DNA of 64,000 nucleotides from Notospermus geniculatus (taxonomy: Eukaryota; Nemertea; Pilidiophora; Heteronemertea; Lineidae). Positions 1 to 10,807 of the stretch are shown here, piece after piece. The notes beneath the pieces are model-generated. The model was not told where the DNA came from, did not search any database, and saw only the letters and a program-made list of their open reading frames with translations. Position numbers and translations under genes: made by a program. The DNA lies in contig NMRB01001716.1 of the NCBI GenBank assembly GCA_002633025.1, positions 7,854 to 71,853 on the forward strand, written 5' to 3'. Position 1 is the first letter of the stretch; every line of letters starts with the position of its first letter.

Positions 1-390
1 GGGGGGGGGGGAGGGAGAAAAAATTTGTTTAAATTTTTTTTTCAAAATTTTTGTCCTGTTAATTTTTTTTCACTCCAAAATGCAAAATTAGTCTTCCTTT
101 TGCATGAAAGTTGCATTTGAAATGTAACAAATTTAAGAAAAACATTACAGAATTGATTTTTCAGGGTACTATATCGTACCCTCAAATTTCTTTAGGGTAC
201 TATATTTGTACCCAAAGTAACCTTTGGACCCTGCCCACCTATTTTGCCGCTGTGCATGCCATTTCCTAACTTTCAAATGGAGACGAATCTGCGCCATCAC
301 ATGATGGCTCTAGTTTGTTACATAGTGTTACCACATAGTCGACCATGCATCTGATGATAACATACATCTGCAGTGGATTGAACATGTCTG
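1..390. other. Window start, low-complexity and unclassified sequence
   Basis: Begins with a G run, then AT-rich sequence. A short motif AGGGTACTATAT..GTACC occurs twice in tandem around 163 to 213. No exon or transposon boundary seen. Confidence 0.6.
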
Positions 391-630
391 AAGGCCCGTT
401 TACACATGCAACTTTTCATATGCAACTTCATGCAACTTGTTGCATAAACCTGATGAGACCAAAAAGTTTCGTAAAAGTTGCATTTGTAAACGGGCATGCA
501 ACTTGTTGCAACTCGATCACGCTGGATGTTGCATCCATGTTTCTATGTGTAAACCGTCCCAGGTAGTTTGCAACAAGTTGCAAGTTGCTGCAACTTGCAA
601 CTTGGTGCAACCTAGTGTAAACCGCCCTTT
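391..630. mobile_element. Fold-back MITE, GGCCCGTTTACAC ends
   Basis: The left end AAGGCCCGTTTACACATGCAA is matched in inverse orientation by AGTGTAAACCGCCCTTT at the right. The interior repeats GCAACTTGTTGCAA palindromes. A short element with no coding capacity; transposon superfamily unknown. Confidence 0.6.
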
Positions 631-1167
631 ATACATGTTTAAATTGTAAAAAAATGTCTCTTTGCAAAAAAGGTGCACCTGTCATCATGAAATTAAAAAT
701 CAATGTGCACAGAGAATCGACACACGTATGGCCTAGCTTGATACATAATACATGTATCAAGCACCAATAATGTATATATAATGTAAATCAAATTAAAACG
801 TTGAAAGTTGACGTCATTGGCAGCATGAGGACATCACATTGACATTGTGCAGGATGTTTCCTGGCATGGAATTCACACACCCATTCATGATTCACTTCAT
901 TGTGAAGCATCTTATCTATACTTAGAAGGTGGTGTGTAGTAGCGAACCATAATGTGTACGGAGTCATGATGTGTATTGAGTCATTATGTGCACTCCCGTT
1001 TCCTCTTGTGCATTTGCAAATCAGTCATGTCAGTACTACACATGTCTGATCAGTTTGTGGTCCTCTGCAAGTCTTTTGAACGAGAAATATGAGTCGTGGT
1101 TAAACTACATAAAATCCCCGTTTTTTTTGCGGTCACACCTATAAATTAGGTCTGAAGCTTTCTTTTG
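631..1167. other. Unclassified sequence
   Basis: No exon recognised. Bases 1099 to 1150 (TTAAACTACATAAAATCCCC and onward) recur at about 19452 to 19500, so part of this is dispersed repeat. Confidence 0.5.
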
Positions 1168-1170
1168 TTA

Positions 1171-1324
1171 AGCCTTGTTCACACTGCAGGCCCGGTGCGA
1201 CGTGGTGCGATTCGCGCCTGATTGTTTCCACTGTTAAGCCTATAGCTTGCGATGCGGTAAGAAGGCTGTAATCCTTTGTTCAGATAGTGCCGCATCACAC
1301 CGCGCCTGCAGTGTGAACTAGGCT
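1171..1324. mobile_element. MITE with TTA target duplication, AGCC ends
   Basis: Left AGCCTTGTTCACACTGCAGG and right terminus, read inverted, AGCCTAGTTCACACTGCAGG, are nearly identical. TTA lies on both sides (1168-1170 and 1325-1327). Terminal repeats plus a 3-bp TTA duplication fit a PIF/Harbinger-type nonautonomous element. Confidence 0.7.
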
Positions 1325-1401
1325 TTAACTGAAGTTGATATTAGTGGAACAGCTTGTTATTGGTGCCTCATGGTGCCTCAACACCCTCTGGTTACTTTTA
1401 C

Positions 1402-1534
1402 AAGGTACAAAAGGCACAAAATTGACACACTAAATGATAATGAACAAGAAGTCAATCTCCAGAATTCACGAATTTTCGACCCCAACCGGGGTCTTTTTCA
1501 AGTGGAACTTTACAATCTGAAACTCCAGACAAGA
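1402..1534 (-). mobile_element. Short retroposon with GACCCCGGTTGGGGTC hairpin
   Basis: Flanked by a perfect 14-bp direct repeat CTGGTTACTTTTAC (1388-1401 and 1535-1548). Its minus strand matches the 107-bp insertion at 48419-48525 through most of its length. It contains the GACCCCGGTTGGGGTCGAAAAT hairpin module. Target duplications of differing length (14 and 10 bp) point to insertion by reverse transcription. Confidence 0.7.
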
Positions 1535-1658
1535 CTGGTTACTTTTACCATGGGGATCAACCTTTCTAGCATACAAATATCACTCGATTGAAAGACTTAT
1601 TCAAGAGTAAAGCTCATGAAATAGATTAACTTCAGAAAATGAGATATGTCAGCTGAGT

Positions 1659-1669
1659 GCCCCCCCCCC
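1659..1669. repeat. Poly-C run
   Basis: A short homopolymer of C in unclassified sequence between 1549 and 1910. Confidence 0.8.
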
Positions 1670-1919
1670 CATGGACCTCTTGTCCTTCATGCCCAGTGGC
1701 AGTGCAGCAGTTGATGACTTCAGTTTACAGTACAAAGCAGTTTCAGTTCCATCATGTTGGCTTCCCAATCAAACCCGCCGAACCTGCAAAGAAAAGTTCA
1801 ATTGCCTTTCCACGATTTTGTGTACCAGCAACACACGACCGGCATTGATTTTTCTGCAGTGTACATGATGATGATGTCGTAAATTATGGATGCGAATGGA
1901 GAGAAGTGGAGTGCAATAT

Positions 1920-2676
1920 GGTAGTATGAAAACATTGAAACGTTTCAAAAGAAACGAGCCAAATGAAACGACCCAAAAACATGCTAAATCTGAAGTTGCA
2001 TGGCAGAAACGGTGTAATTTTGTTATTTCCAGTTCATTTTTGGCACTTTCATGGCATAATAGCATTAAAATCTCGCAAAACACACGTCTCCCGTTCAAAA
2101 CACACGTGTTGTTATTGTTTACATGACACTATGCTTCCCTCATTCAATGTTCAAGGTCTCCGACCCCAAATATGGAAGTCGTCGCTTCAGAAATTCTCTA
2201 TATGATTATTAATACCTTTTTATCATGTACTTCCTCTATATGTCACTCGCCATAGTTACTTTCTGTGAGGAATTTGTGTGAGGCCTCAAAACGTCTTCAA
2301 AATATATCGTTTTTGATATTGGGCAAAGTTTGTAACACAACGTGCATGCGAGTTGTGAATAGATAATAAGCCATGAGCATTCCAACCAATCAAGCGTACT
2401 CCGATCATTCCATTATGAGGGGTGCGAGGTTGGCGAGAGGAAAATGTGACAGCGTTCCTCGCAGTGTAGCCTAAATCAGGCTAAGAAATTGCAGAAAAAG
2501 CTAAAATGATGATAAAAATCATGAAGGCATCGGGTCATCAACATTCCTCTATTCAAACAATGTAAAATAATATAGGTTTTTGGTATTTTTGTTATGATTT
2601 TTCGTATTTTTAAAAACTTTTGGGTCGTTTCATTTGGCTCGTTTCTTTTGAAATGTTTCAATGTTTACATACTACC
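1920..2676. mobile_element. Mutator-like nonautonomous element, 9-bp target duplication
   Basis: Terminal inverted repeats of about 59 bp start GGTAGTATG and differ at only two positions between the ends. A perfect 9-bp direct repeat GTGCAATAT flanks the element (1911-1919 and 2677-2685). The interior of about 640 bp has only short open frames and no recognisable transposase. Long terminal repeats with a 9-bp duplication are typical of Mutator-like elements. Confidence 0.85.
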
Positions 2677-2810
2677 GTGCAATATTCATTCAGTGGTTGT
2701 GAAGTCTGCTTTCAATGCACTCAGGTCCAATGCTAGCTGAGGTGCATATTGGCACTCCTTCATTTCAATGCACTTTGGCATCAACCGAAAGGACCATTTC
2801 CACTAAAGCG

Positions 2811-3800
2811 GTTTCCAAGATACTTGGCCAAGACAACTGCTGCCTTGGTGCACCACCACCACCCTCCCCAATGAGACGGTGGCTGGCGAATTTGGTCCTC
2901 TGTGCCCACCAGAAGTACAGGGCTTGAATTTTACCACGGCCACCATAGCCATGGCCTTGGGTGCCCACCCCCAAAAATGTGCAGCGGCCTTGGTGCCCCT
3001 GTTAATCTTACTTGACTTCATCATTACCCGAGGCCAAAATGGCAGTGCCCCACAAAACTTTAAATTCAAGCCCTGGAAGTAGAGACTTGACCAAGAAGAC
3101 TGCTGCCGTGGTGCTCCACCACCCTCCCCAATGAGAGGGTGGCTGGCGAACTTGGTCCTCTGTGCCCACCAGAAGTAGAGACTTGACCAAGAAGACTGCT
3201 GCCTTGGTGCACCACCACCGTCCCCTCTGAGAGCATCAACTGGCAAACTTGGTCCTCTATGCCCAACTGAAGTAGAGACTTGACCAAAAAGACTGCTGCC
3301 TTGGTGCACCACCACCCTCCTCTGTGAGAGCACCAACTGGCAAACTTGGTCCTCTATGCCCAACTGAAGTAGAGACTTGACCAAAAAGACTGCTGCCTCG
3401 GTGCACCACCACCCTCCCTCGGGAGAGCACCAACTGGCAAACTTGGTCCTCTATGCCCAGTTGAAGTAGAGACTTGATCAAGAAGACGGCTGCCTTTTGG
3501 TGCACCACTACCCTCCCCAGGGAGAGCACCAACTGGCAAACTTGGTCCTCTATGCCCAGCTGAAGTAGACTTGACCAAGACGACTGCTGCCTTGGTGCTC
3601 CATGGTAACACTCCTCTGTGCTGTAAGAGTACCGGTTGGCAATTACTTGATCGATCCTCTTTGCCTGCTGAAGTTGAGAATTGACCAAGATGACTGCTGC
3701 CATCCTCCTGTCCTCCCAATAACCGACTGGCCATTTAACTTGCCCCTCTATAGGCCAAGCTGGCAGTACAACAAAGGCTGCAAGTAGAGAATTGACCAAG
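2811..3800. repeat. Minisatellite, unit about 95 bp
   Basis: At least eight units carrying the phrases AGTAGAGACTTGACCAAGAA, GACTGCTGCCTTGGTGCACC and GGCAAACTTGGTCCTCT recur at spacings near 95 bp, with decay toward both ends. The minus strand stays open for up to 193 codons because the unit is close to 32 codons. The frame changes between units, so I do not read it as a gene. Confidence 0.85.
2918..3075. mobile_element. CAGGG-ended MITE inside the minisatellite
   Basis: Inverted ends CAGGGCTTGAATTT and AAATTCAAGCCCTG. Interrupts one minisatellite unit with a GAAGTA direct repeat on each side (2912-2917 and 3076-3081). CAGGG ends are common in hAT elements, though the visible duplication is 6 rather than 8 bp. 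Confidence 0.6.
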
Positions 3801-4024
3801 AATCGAGCGTGTGGCAGCTCTTGGACACTTGCCTGATGCCCTTCTAGTGCACCACCGCTCTCCCAATCAGGGCACTGACTCGCAACAGAATTGTATTGAC
3901 TTTGTCTTGTTGATTAGCAGTTATGAATATTGTATGAAACTACTGACAAAGTTCACTGACTTTGTACGGTTTCTGTTGCCGGATAAAATGCCAGAGATGG
4001 GGACTAACTGGGACTTACTGACCT
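3801..4024. other. Unclassified sequence after minisatellite
   Basis: Contains a 71-codon open frame with no family resemblance. Nothing else seen. Confidence 0.4.
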
Positions 4025-4217
4025 GAACCGGTTGCACCAAATGTCGTACATGTAGGTGGTGTCTTAAAGTTAAGAACAAAAATGAGTTGCACCATCGATG
4101 TCCTCATCGATGTCAAGACATCGTCCTAACTTTCCTGCCTATGCAGTTACGACATGTCTTAGAGGTTGTCCCGAATTCCATATCTTACGATAAGAACTTT
4201 TTTGGTGCAACTGGGCC
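4025..4217. mobile_element. MITE, CCGGTTGCACCAAA ends, copy 1
   Basis: Left CCGGTTGCACCAAATGTCGTA, right TTTTTTGGTGCAACTGGGCCC. Shares its interior (AAAGTTAAGAACAAAA, TTGCACCATCGATGTC, TCCATATCTTACGATAAGAAC) with the copy at 5721-5902. Confidence 0.65.
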
Positions 4218-4799
4218 CTGAACCGGTTGCATGGATGTCAATGTCAGGTCACTTTAAAAGTACTTGGTGATTGACCGACAAGTCTCTCTAATGCCTAGGC
4301 CTGAAACGTAGGGTACCTTGGCCCTTGACACTCCAGTGTCCTCATATCACAGTTTCAGGGTGATATCTGATAACCAATCTGCGTATTTCCGTACAGGTGT
4401 CTATTTCCAGCTCTTTATATCTACATCATCTAGGTGATGAATATGGATTCCTAATGACGAACATCCTGGTTGGTTCATTTGTTTGACAATGAGACCGCAT
4501 CACCATATATGTTCCAGTGCCTGGAAAATTTGCATTGCAATAATTTGTGGAGTATTCGACAGCTCTCTGTCATGTCTGTGTGTGTAGCGCTTCAAGTGAA
4601 TACTCTGTCACCCCAGAAAAAAAAGTCTACATGAAGTTTAGGTTATCAATCATTTATATTGGAATTGGGAATATGCATCCAGGCACTGCAGCAAAAACAG
4701 TGACGTCTCTGAAAAATGAGAAAATCCCTTGGAAATATTTTTTTAATAAAAGAGTAAATGGGTGCTGAGATTGGCGTTGCACAGTACATGTATATGTAA
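4218..4799. other. Unclassified sequence
   Basis: No exon or element boundary recognised. Confidence 0.5.
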
Positions 4800-4951
4800 A
4801 GCCAAGCACACATTTGCGGCAAAACTCAATGCGGTAGGGATGTTTTTAAAATAGACTGACCCGGCTGAATGACGAGTCGACAGCGTTGGGTCATTCGACT
4901 TTAAAATCACCCCTACTGCATTGAGTTTTGCCGCAGATGTGCGCTTGGCCT
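4800..4951. mobile_element. MITE, AGCCAAGCACACATTTGCGG ends
   Basis: Left AGCCAAGCACACATTTGCGG is repeated inverted at the right end. A TAA precedes it but the right-hand TAA is not intact. The centre (GACTGACCCGGCTGAATGA) is shared with 9731-9901, making the two relatives. Confidence 0.6.
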
Positions 4952-5221
4952 TGATGCTAAAGATCCGTCCAGTCCACGGTTTCGAAGGGATAGCCCGTTA
5001 GGGCCCATAGAAACCACCGGGAGATACCATTTAAAAGGAGTGCACTCAGAGATAGAGGGCACTCCACAGACATATGGCGTATGAGGGCCGAAACTGGCTC
5101 CTCCCAATCACGGGCCCAAGCACCCAAGGGTTTCGAGGTCATAAAGATGGCTGAACGGTATCCTTTGACCACCTGGACGGAAAAGTTCTTTTCCGTGAAC
5201 AGGAAGTCGAGGAACTCTAGG

Positions 5222-5595
5222 AACTGAGAAAGAGAGGGAGCCATTGGATCTAGGCCGCGTATACCATCCCTAAAGATGGCCCGCTTCCCGTCATAAGAAG
5301 CAAGGGTAGACCATCTTTGGGGTCGGGAGATTTTCTGGACAATGCTATCCGGAAATCCCTTCTCTCGAAGCAAATGCCCGGTGGTCTCCAAACTTTGTTT
5401 CTGTGAACAGAAGTCCAGGAACTCTGAGAAAGAGAGGGAGCCATTGGATCCAGGCCGCGTTCGCCACACCATCCCTAAACATGGCCCACTTCCGGTCATA
5501 AGAAGCAAGGGGAGACCATCTTTGGTGTCAGGAGATTTTCTGGACAATGCTGTATGGAAATCCCTTCGCTCGAAGCAAACACCCGGTAGTCTTCA
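5222..5595. repeat. Tandem duplication within the DIRS fragment
   Basis: Two copies, offset by about 190 bp, of a segment running from GAGAAAGAGAGGGAGCCATT to ATCCCTTC(T/G)CTCGAAGCAAA. It repeats part of the recombinase N-terminal region. Confidence 0.75.
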
Positions 5596-5720
5596 AGTGT
5601 GAAACTTGGTGAAACCAGGACTCTGGTGGAACACCTCCCTATGGGGTGCCACAGGAGGCCCTACCAACTGGGGAGGCGGCTGGGATGATCCGCCAGGAGC
5701 ACCAGTAGAACCAGGAACCA

Positions 5721-5902
5721 GGGCCCGGTTGCACCAAATGTCGTAGGTGCTGTAAAGTTAAGAACAAAATTGGGTTGCATCATCGATGTCTTAGGACGTC
5801 ATCTAAAGTTCCTGCCCTAAACAGTTATGACATCTCATGTCTTAGGGTTGCCGCAAATTCCATATCTTACGATAAGAACTTAAGTTTGGTGCAACCAGGC
5901 CC
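5721..5902. mobile_element. MITE, CCGGTTGCACCAAA ends, copy 2
   Basis: Ends GGGCCCGGTTGCACCAAATG and TTTGGTGCAACCAGGCCC. Inserted into the DIRS fragment, so it is younger than that element. Related to 4025-4217. Confidence 0.7.
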
Positions 5903-6072
5903 AGGCCTGGTTTCACCAGCAAGGGCCTATCAGGGTTACTAACTCTGACCCAAGAGCAGGCGACCTTCTTCCAAACCGGTAGAGGGGGTGAATGCATGTA
6001 AGCTTCAAGGCCCTCCCAAGAGGCCGAGGGACTGTTGACTCCTAGTGCAGAAGACAGTCCCAACATAGCCAA

Positions 6073-7047
6073 CCTTTTTGTCCCCCGGAGCCCTCGGAGG
6101 GGGACTTGAAAATACCGGCCGTCCGTTCGCCTCTGCCGCTCGGCGCTCGCCGCTCGCCGCTCGGTGCTCGCCGCTCGCCGCTCGCCGCTACTAGTCCCTT
6201 CCGCTCTATAACTTAAGAACGACTAAAGATTTTGGATTCATATTTGGTGGAGGGATGTATCACGGGCCAAAGGTGTGTCGCGTGAAAGAATCGGCCAAAT
6301 CCGATTCTCCACTTTGCCACCAGGGGGCCGAAAGCCAAAACACAAAAACTGCGATTACGCCTTTAATACTGAATGGAATTTCACGAAATTTTTATGGTAG
6401 GCTCATCTAGCAAGGGTACATAACATATTTTACGGGTTTTCAATTTAATTCATTTTTCAACCCTGTAGGGGGCGCTTTGTAAAAACCACATAAGTTCCCT
6501 TCCGCTCTATAACTTCCGAACGACAGAAAATTTTGGGTTGATATTTGATGGGGGGATGTACCATGGGCCAACGGTGTGTCGCGTGAAAGAATCGGCCAAA
6601 TCCGATTCTCGACTTTGCCACCAGGGGGCCAAAAGCCAAAACACAAAAACTGCGATTACACCTTTAATACTGAACGGAATTTCACAAAATTTTTATGGTA
6701 GGCTCATCTAGCAAGGCTACATAAGATACTCTGCGGGTTTCCAATTACATTCATTTTCCAGCCCTGTAGGGGGCGCTTTGTACAAACCACATAAGTTCCC
6801 TTCCTCTCTGTAACTTCTGAACGACTGAAAATTTTGGGTTGATATTTGGTGGAGGGATGTATCATGGGCCAACGGTGTGTCGCGTCAAAGAATCGACCAA
6901 ATCTGATTTCCCACTTTGCCACCAGGGGGCCAAAAAGCCGAATCATATAAACTGTGATTGTGCCATTACTACTGAACGGAATCTTCAAAATACAGGCCCG
7001 TCGAACTTGCACCCGGGGCGACGGGGGACGTTCAATGCTGTGCTTGT
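6073..7047. mobile_element. Hairpin-headed repeat element HA with three ~300-bp modules
   Basis: Starts with a palindrome GTCCCCCGGAGCCCTCGGAG followed by GGGGAC, then a GC-rich run of CGCTCGC motifs. Three tandem modules each begin TTCC(G/T)CTCT(A/G)TAACTT and contain GCCACCAGGGGGCC and TGTAGGGGGCGCTTTGTA. The right end is GGGGCGACGGGGGACGTTCA followed by ATGCTGTGCTTGT. The tail recurs at 45762-45944 and a fragment at 30115-30131. Confidence 0.75.
6122..6189. repeat. GC-rich CGCTCGC simple repeat
   Basis: Short imperfect tandem run of CGCTCGC/CGCTCGG units just after the hairpin head of element HA. Confidence 0.8.
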
Positions 7048-7560
7048 GATTTTTAAAATTCTGTGTTGCTGCCAGTTTGTGTCATAGAGTAATCATCATG
7101 CTAAAGTGTGCACTGCTCGAAATTTTTCAAGTAATTGATCATTGCCAAGTACACAGCGTATTACGTCTGTACTGAATGAGTTGTATAGATGTGTTTCTGT
7201 TATAGATCAATAGGTTTTGTTTTATACATGTGTGTCAATGTTTTATAGATATGTTGAGTTTCAACTCTGTAAAACCTGCGTTTGTTTTAAGTGTGTGAGT
7301 GTTGAGTTTGACCTCTACAGTTCAGTGTGTCTTTTTATCTCGGTGTTTGTACATCCTGTGGTTTTCTCGAAAATATTTGGTTAATTTCGCACTTGCATTC
7401 CTTAATTGCTAATTAATAGTTACACTGATACTGTAGTGAATGATGGATGTGTTAAGTTTTGATATGTCCGTAAAATCTATCATTAGCCCGTTTCACATGG
7501 TCAAACTTACAATTGAATTTTCTGAATCGACCACTTCAGGGCTCACACAAAATTGTTCTT
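7048..7560. other. Unclassified sequence
   Basis: AT-rich, with several TGTGTTT-like stretches. No exon, tandem unit or inverted ends recognised. Confidence 0.5.
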
Positions 7561-8520
7561 TTTTAGCTCACCTGTGAGCTATAATCATCATGTGGTGTCC
7601 GTCATCCGTCGTAGTCGGTTAGCAGGGCAGGTTTCGTAACCGCTGGGGCTATTGATCTGAAATTTGGCGCATATATACCCCTAGATCAGATGACCTATGA
7701 CACCAAGTTTCGGTCCGATTCGATTCTCGGCTTGGCCACCAGCTGGCCAAAACCCAAAACACGAAAAGTGCAATAACTCCTGAACTAATAATGACTGGGT
7801 CATCTCCACATTTTCAGCTCACCCGTGAGCTCTTTACAATGGTGCTGCGTCCGTCGTCGTCCGTCGTCCGTTAGCGGGGCACGTTTTGTAACCGCTTGGG
7901 CTATTGATCTGAAACTTGGTACATATATACCCCTAGGTCAGATGACCTATGACACCAAGTTTTGGTCCGATTCGATTCTTGGCTTGGCCTCCAGGTGGCC
8001 GAAACCAAAAACACAAAAAGTGCAATAACTCCTGAACTAATGACAAATTTCGGCCTGATTTGACTTCCAATATGACCGCCAGGTGGCATAACCCGAAAAT
8101 CATCAAAGTGCTATAACTCAAGAACCACTTGACACAGTGGCTCCATCTAGATGACCTGTATGTGCGCATGAAGTTTGGCCTTGATCGGACATCCAATATG
8201 GCCACCAGATGGCACAGCCCAAAAATCATCAAAGTGCCATAACTCAGGAATGACTTGACCTCTAGTGCTCATATTTGATATGTGGCTCCCTCTAGACGAT
8301 CGCTATGTGCACGTAAAGTTTTGGCCCGATCAGACATCCAATATGGCTGGCAGGTGGCATAACCCAAAAATCATCAAAGTCCAGTAACTCGGGAATGACT
8401 TGACCCAGAGTGCTCTAATTCGATATGTGGCTCCCTCTAGATGATCTGTATGTGCACGTAAAGTTTTGGCCCGATCGGTATGTCCAACCAGGTGAGCACG
8501 TGGTCTGTGGACCATTTCAT
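7561..8520. mobile_element. Hairpin-headed element HB (AGCTCAC...GTGAGC family)
   Basis: Starts with AGCTCACCTGTGAGCT and contains a second head AGCTCACCCGTGAGCT about 250 bp later, followed by GTCGTCCGTCG repeats. Modules of about 130 bp repeat ATCCAATATGGCCACCAG, GGTGGCATAACCC and ATCATCAAAGT. Ends at GGTGAGCACGTGGTCTGTGG followed by ACCATTTCAT. Same family as 40208-41258 and 53214-54422. Confidence 0.75.
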
Positions 8521-9328
8521 AAGTCCATATTCAGTATTTTCAGAAGTTTGACCATGTGAATGGACTTTAATCTCTGAAATGTTGAGTACAGTGGATGTTC
8601 TGTGGTTCCTTTTCAGCATTTCTTTCATGTAATCCATTCATTTCTTTCCTGCTTACCGGTATCCTGTTTTGTTTTAGTGTCACAAAACGGCGCTGAACCA
8701 GGTTATCGCTCATTTTCTTTTATTCATTTCTCTTTCTCGATGCTGTAAGAAAGATACTGCTGTGTGTTTCCATCTGATTCTCACCAGTCTATCTGGCCTG
8801 ACGCCCATCTAGCCTGGTTGGAATCCATCACATTTCCCGCTTCTTAGGAGCTCAGCGCCTCGGCCAATCATCGGTGTGCAAAGGATAATCGACGTGCCAA
8901 TCAAAATCCTTGTTACAAATGTGTGCGGGAAGAGAACAGAAAGTGCCAAACGGCGATTTGTTTCAGGAGTTCTATTGGCTCAGAGGCGGGTCAAGTAGGG
9001 GTCAGATTCATTTATAATTTATGAGTTAACGCAAAAGATGACATGCTTGGGACAAGGCTAAAGACGCAGTCGATGGCCTTGTTTGGAGAAGATGTGTGTT
9101 TCCAGCCACAGCAGACTAGGGGATATCGGTTTTGGTATTGTTTGATAATGGGCGAGAATCGCTAGCAAGAAGATTTCACGCATCACTGTCCAGCGCAGAG
9201 TTGGCATCAACAGCAGATTTTGCTCGGTGTCGAGCAGATCATTTGCAATATCACCTGGTGTGCTGCTGTTAACACGTTGACAGCCATGGCTAAAATATCA
9301 TTTTATCCACCATTGCCATGACTACCAG
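8521..9328. other. Unclassified sequence with CCAAT motifs
   Basis: No exon or transposon ends recognised. Around 8865 to 8990 there are three CCAAT or ATTGG pentamers and a GGCGGG, then an AT-rich TTTATAATTTATG near 9010. This resembles a promoter by composition only. Confidence 0.35.
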
Positions 9329-9628
9329 GCCTACAGTACGTTGCACAATTGACCTCCCTTCCGCACCGTGCACCATCCGCTTACCACATGCAGCGTCATG
9401 CGCGTACCCTCCTCATAAGTCATATCTTCCGAGGATGTTGTGCGCCGTCATGGAAGGCAGCACGTAGTGAAGACATAACGTCATTTGCCCGTGGTGCGCG
9501 GACGTCATGCAGAAGAGACGCGTGACGCACCCCGTACCATACGCAATGAACTGAGGCGTACCCTCCGCGTCACGTCCGCAGAAGGTATGCGGATAAAGGT
9601 AGGTCAATTGTGCAATGTACTGTATCCT
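9329..9628. mobile_element. Fold-back MITE, AGTACGTTGCACAATTGACC ends
   Basis: Left AGTACGTTGCACAATTGACC is matched inverted by GGTCAATTGTGCAATGTACT on the right. The interior is rich in GACGTCA/TGACGC motifs, some inverted. Confidence 0.65.
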
Positions 9629-9730
9629 CTAGCGTGTTCCCATACATCTGGTCAATCCCCACTGCCAGTATGATCATTGGAAGGCTCTTCGTCATTGCCG
9701 AGCTTATCAATATTAATAGAAAATGCATTA

Positions 9731-9901
9731 AGCTAAGACACATAGATGCGGTTCGTGCTCCGGTGCGGCAACGGTAGGGGTGTTTTTAAAGTCGACTGAC
9801 CCGACTGAATGATGAGTTGAGCAGCATTGGGTCAGTCAACTTTAAAAACACCCCTCCCATTGCCGCTCCGGAGCATGAACCACATCTATGTATCTTTAGC
9901 T
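9731..9901. mobile_element. MITE with TTA target duplication, AGCTAAGACACATAG ends
   Basis: Ends AGCTAAGACACATAGATGCG and inverted CATCTATGTATCTTTAGCT, with TTA on both sides (9728-9730 and 9902-9904). The centre matches 4800-4951. Followed at about 9911-9982 by two short CTACGAGTAT..CGTAGCTGGCA repeats. Confidence 0.65.
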
Positions 9902-10331
9902 TTAGCCCTACTACGAGTATACTCGTAGCTGGCAATGGGGAGGACATCTGTGACTACGAGTATGCCCGTAGCTGGCAGTCAACGTAAGGCCCGAACTCTG
10001 TGTATTCCATATTCGACCCCTGATGTGAACTCTTGTTTCTGCCTAGTGTCTGATCAGCAGTGTCTTTCTCATGGCAATGATATCAGTAACAAAGTAACAA
10101 ATTGTTATCTCAATCCTTCTGTTCGTACATTCTCTAAATTGTGTTGTTGTTGTGCTGTCTTTTCACGACAGTATAATTTTCCATGCGAACCATCTGTAAT
10201 GCCTGGAGCTTAGGTTCGATTCATCACCACCCTGAAGGCCTTCATCCTTTTGGACGTTTCGCCTCCCCAACCTTTCTTCGGATGCACCACGGCAGAAAAT
10301 AGTTTTACTGCTGTTCGGCAATCAAACATAG

Positions 10332-10420
10332 GCCCGTATTTTAGAATGCTCCTGAACGTTGGAGAACAATAGCCTTGAGGAACTCTTTTACGTTGAGGAG
10401 CATTCTAAAATACGGGCCAT
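10332..10420. mobile_element. Tiny palindromic MITE, GGCCCGTATTTTAGAATGCT ends
   Basis: Almost perfect inverted repeat of about 30 bp arms beginning GGCCCGTATTTTAGAATGCT, flanked by ATA on both sides. No room for coding. Confidence 0.7.
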
Positions 10421-10476
10421 AGTATGAAATGGATGCAAGGCCTTGAAATGGGTGAGAAAGCCATTTCATAGTTTGG

Positions 10477-10693
10477 CCAGTACATAAACATACTTAAGTC
10501 AAAGTGTGATACTTATCTTTTGTGTTGAACAAAGGATAAGTGTCACACTTAGACTTGAGTAGTTTTATGAATATGGGCCCAGGGTCCATATTCATAAAAC
10601 TACTTAAGTCTAAGTGTGGTACTTATCTTTTGTGTTGAACAAAGGATAAGTGTCACACTGAGACTTAACTAGTTTTATGAATATGGGCCCTGG
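10477..10693. mobile_element. Two adjacent palindromic MITEs, GGCCCATATTCATAAAAC ends
   Basis: Two consecutive copies (about 10477-10580 and 10581-10693) share ACTTAAGTC(A/T)AAGTGTG, ACTTATCTTTTGTGTTGAAC and AAAGGATAAGTGTCACACT. Each is an inverted repeat closing at TTTTATGAATATGGGCCC. Confidence 0.7.
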
Positions 10694-10807
10694 CCATTTG
10701 CCTCATTCATAAAAAATTCCACAACCTCAGCGAACCGGACCTGTACCAGGAATGGGTTGGACAAGGAAGAGAACTCGTGACCTCAATGCTTGTTCCTGGT
10801 GTGAAAG

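Larger units (their letters stand above)
4957..6072 (-). pseudogene. Decayed DIRS-type retroelement, tyrosine recombinase fragment
   Basis: Minus-strand frames resemble the end of the RNase H region and the N-terminal core-binding domain of DIRS/Ngaro tyrosine recombinases. Upstream (6072 to 5903) reads NPDRPLLVKPGLGLVAPN. Downstream a 196-codon frame reads LREKGFPDSIVQK, FLEFLDFLFTEKNFSVQVVK and GYRSAI, the usual layout before the recombinase catalytic domain. The R-H-R-Y catalytic part is absent, frames are broken, a ~190-bp segment is duplicated and a MITE splits it. Assignment is from remembered family patterns; a search is needed. Confidence 0.6.

Noticed and set aside
2803-3384. 193-codon minus-strand frame with repeated VVHQGSS-like blocks
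   Set aside because: It is a by-product of the ~95-bp minisatellite; the frame shifts between units and there is no family match or splice support.
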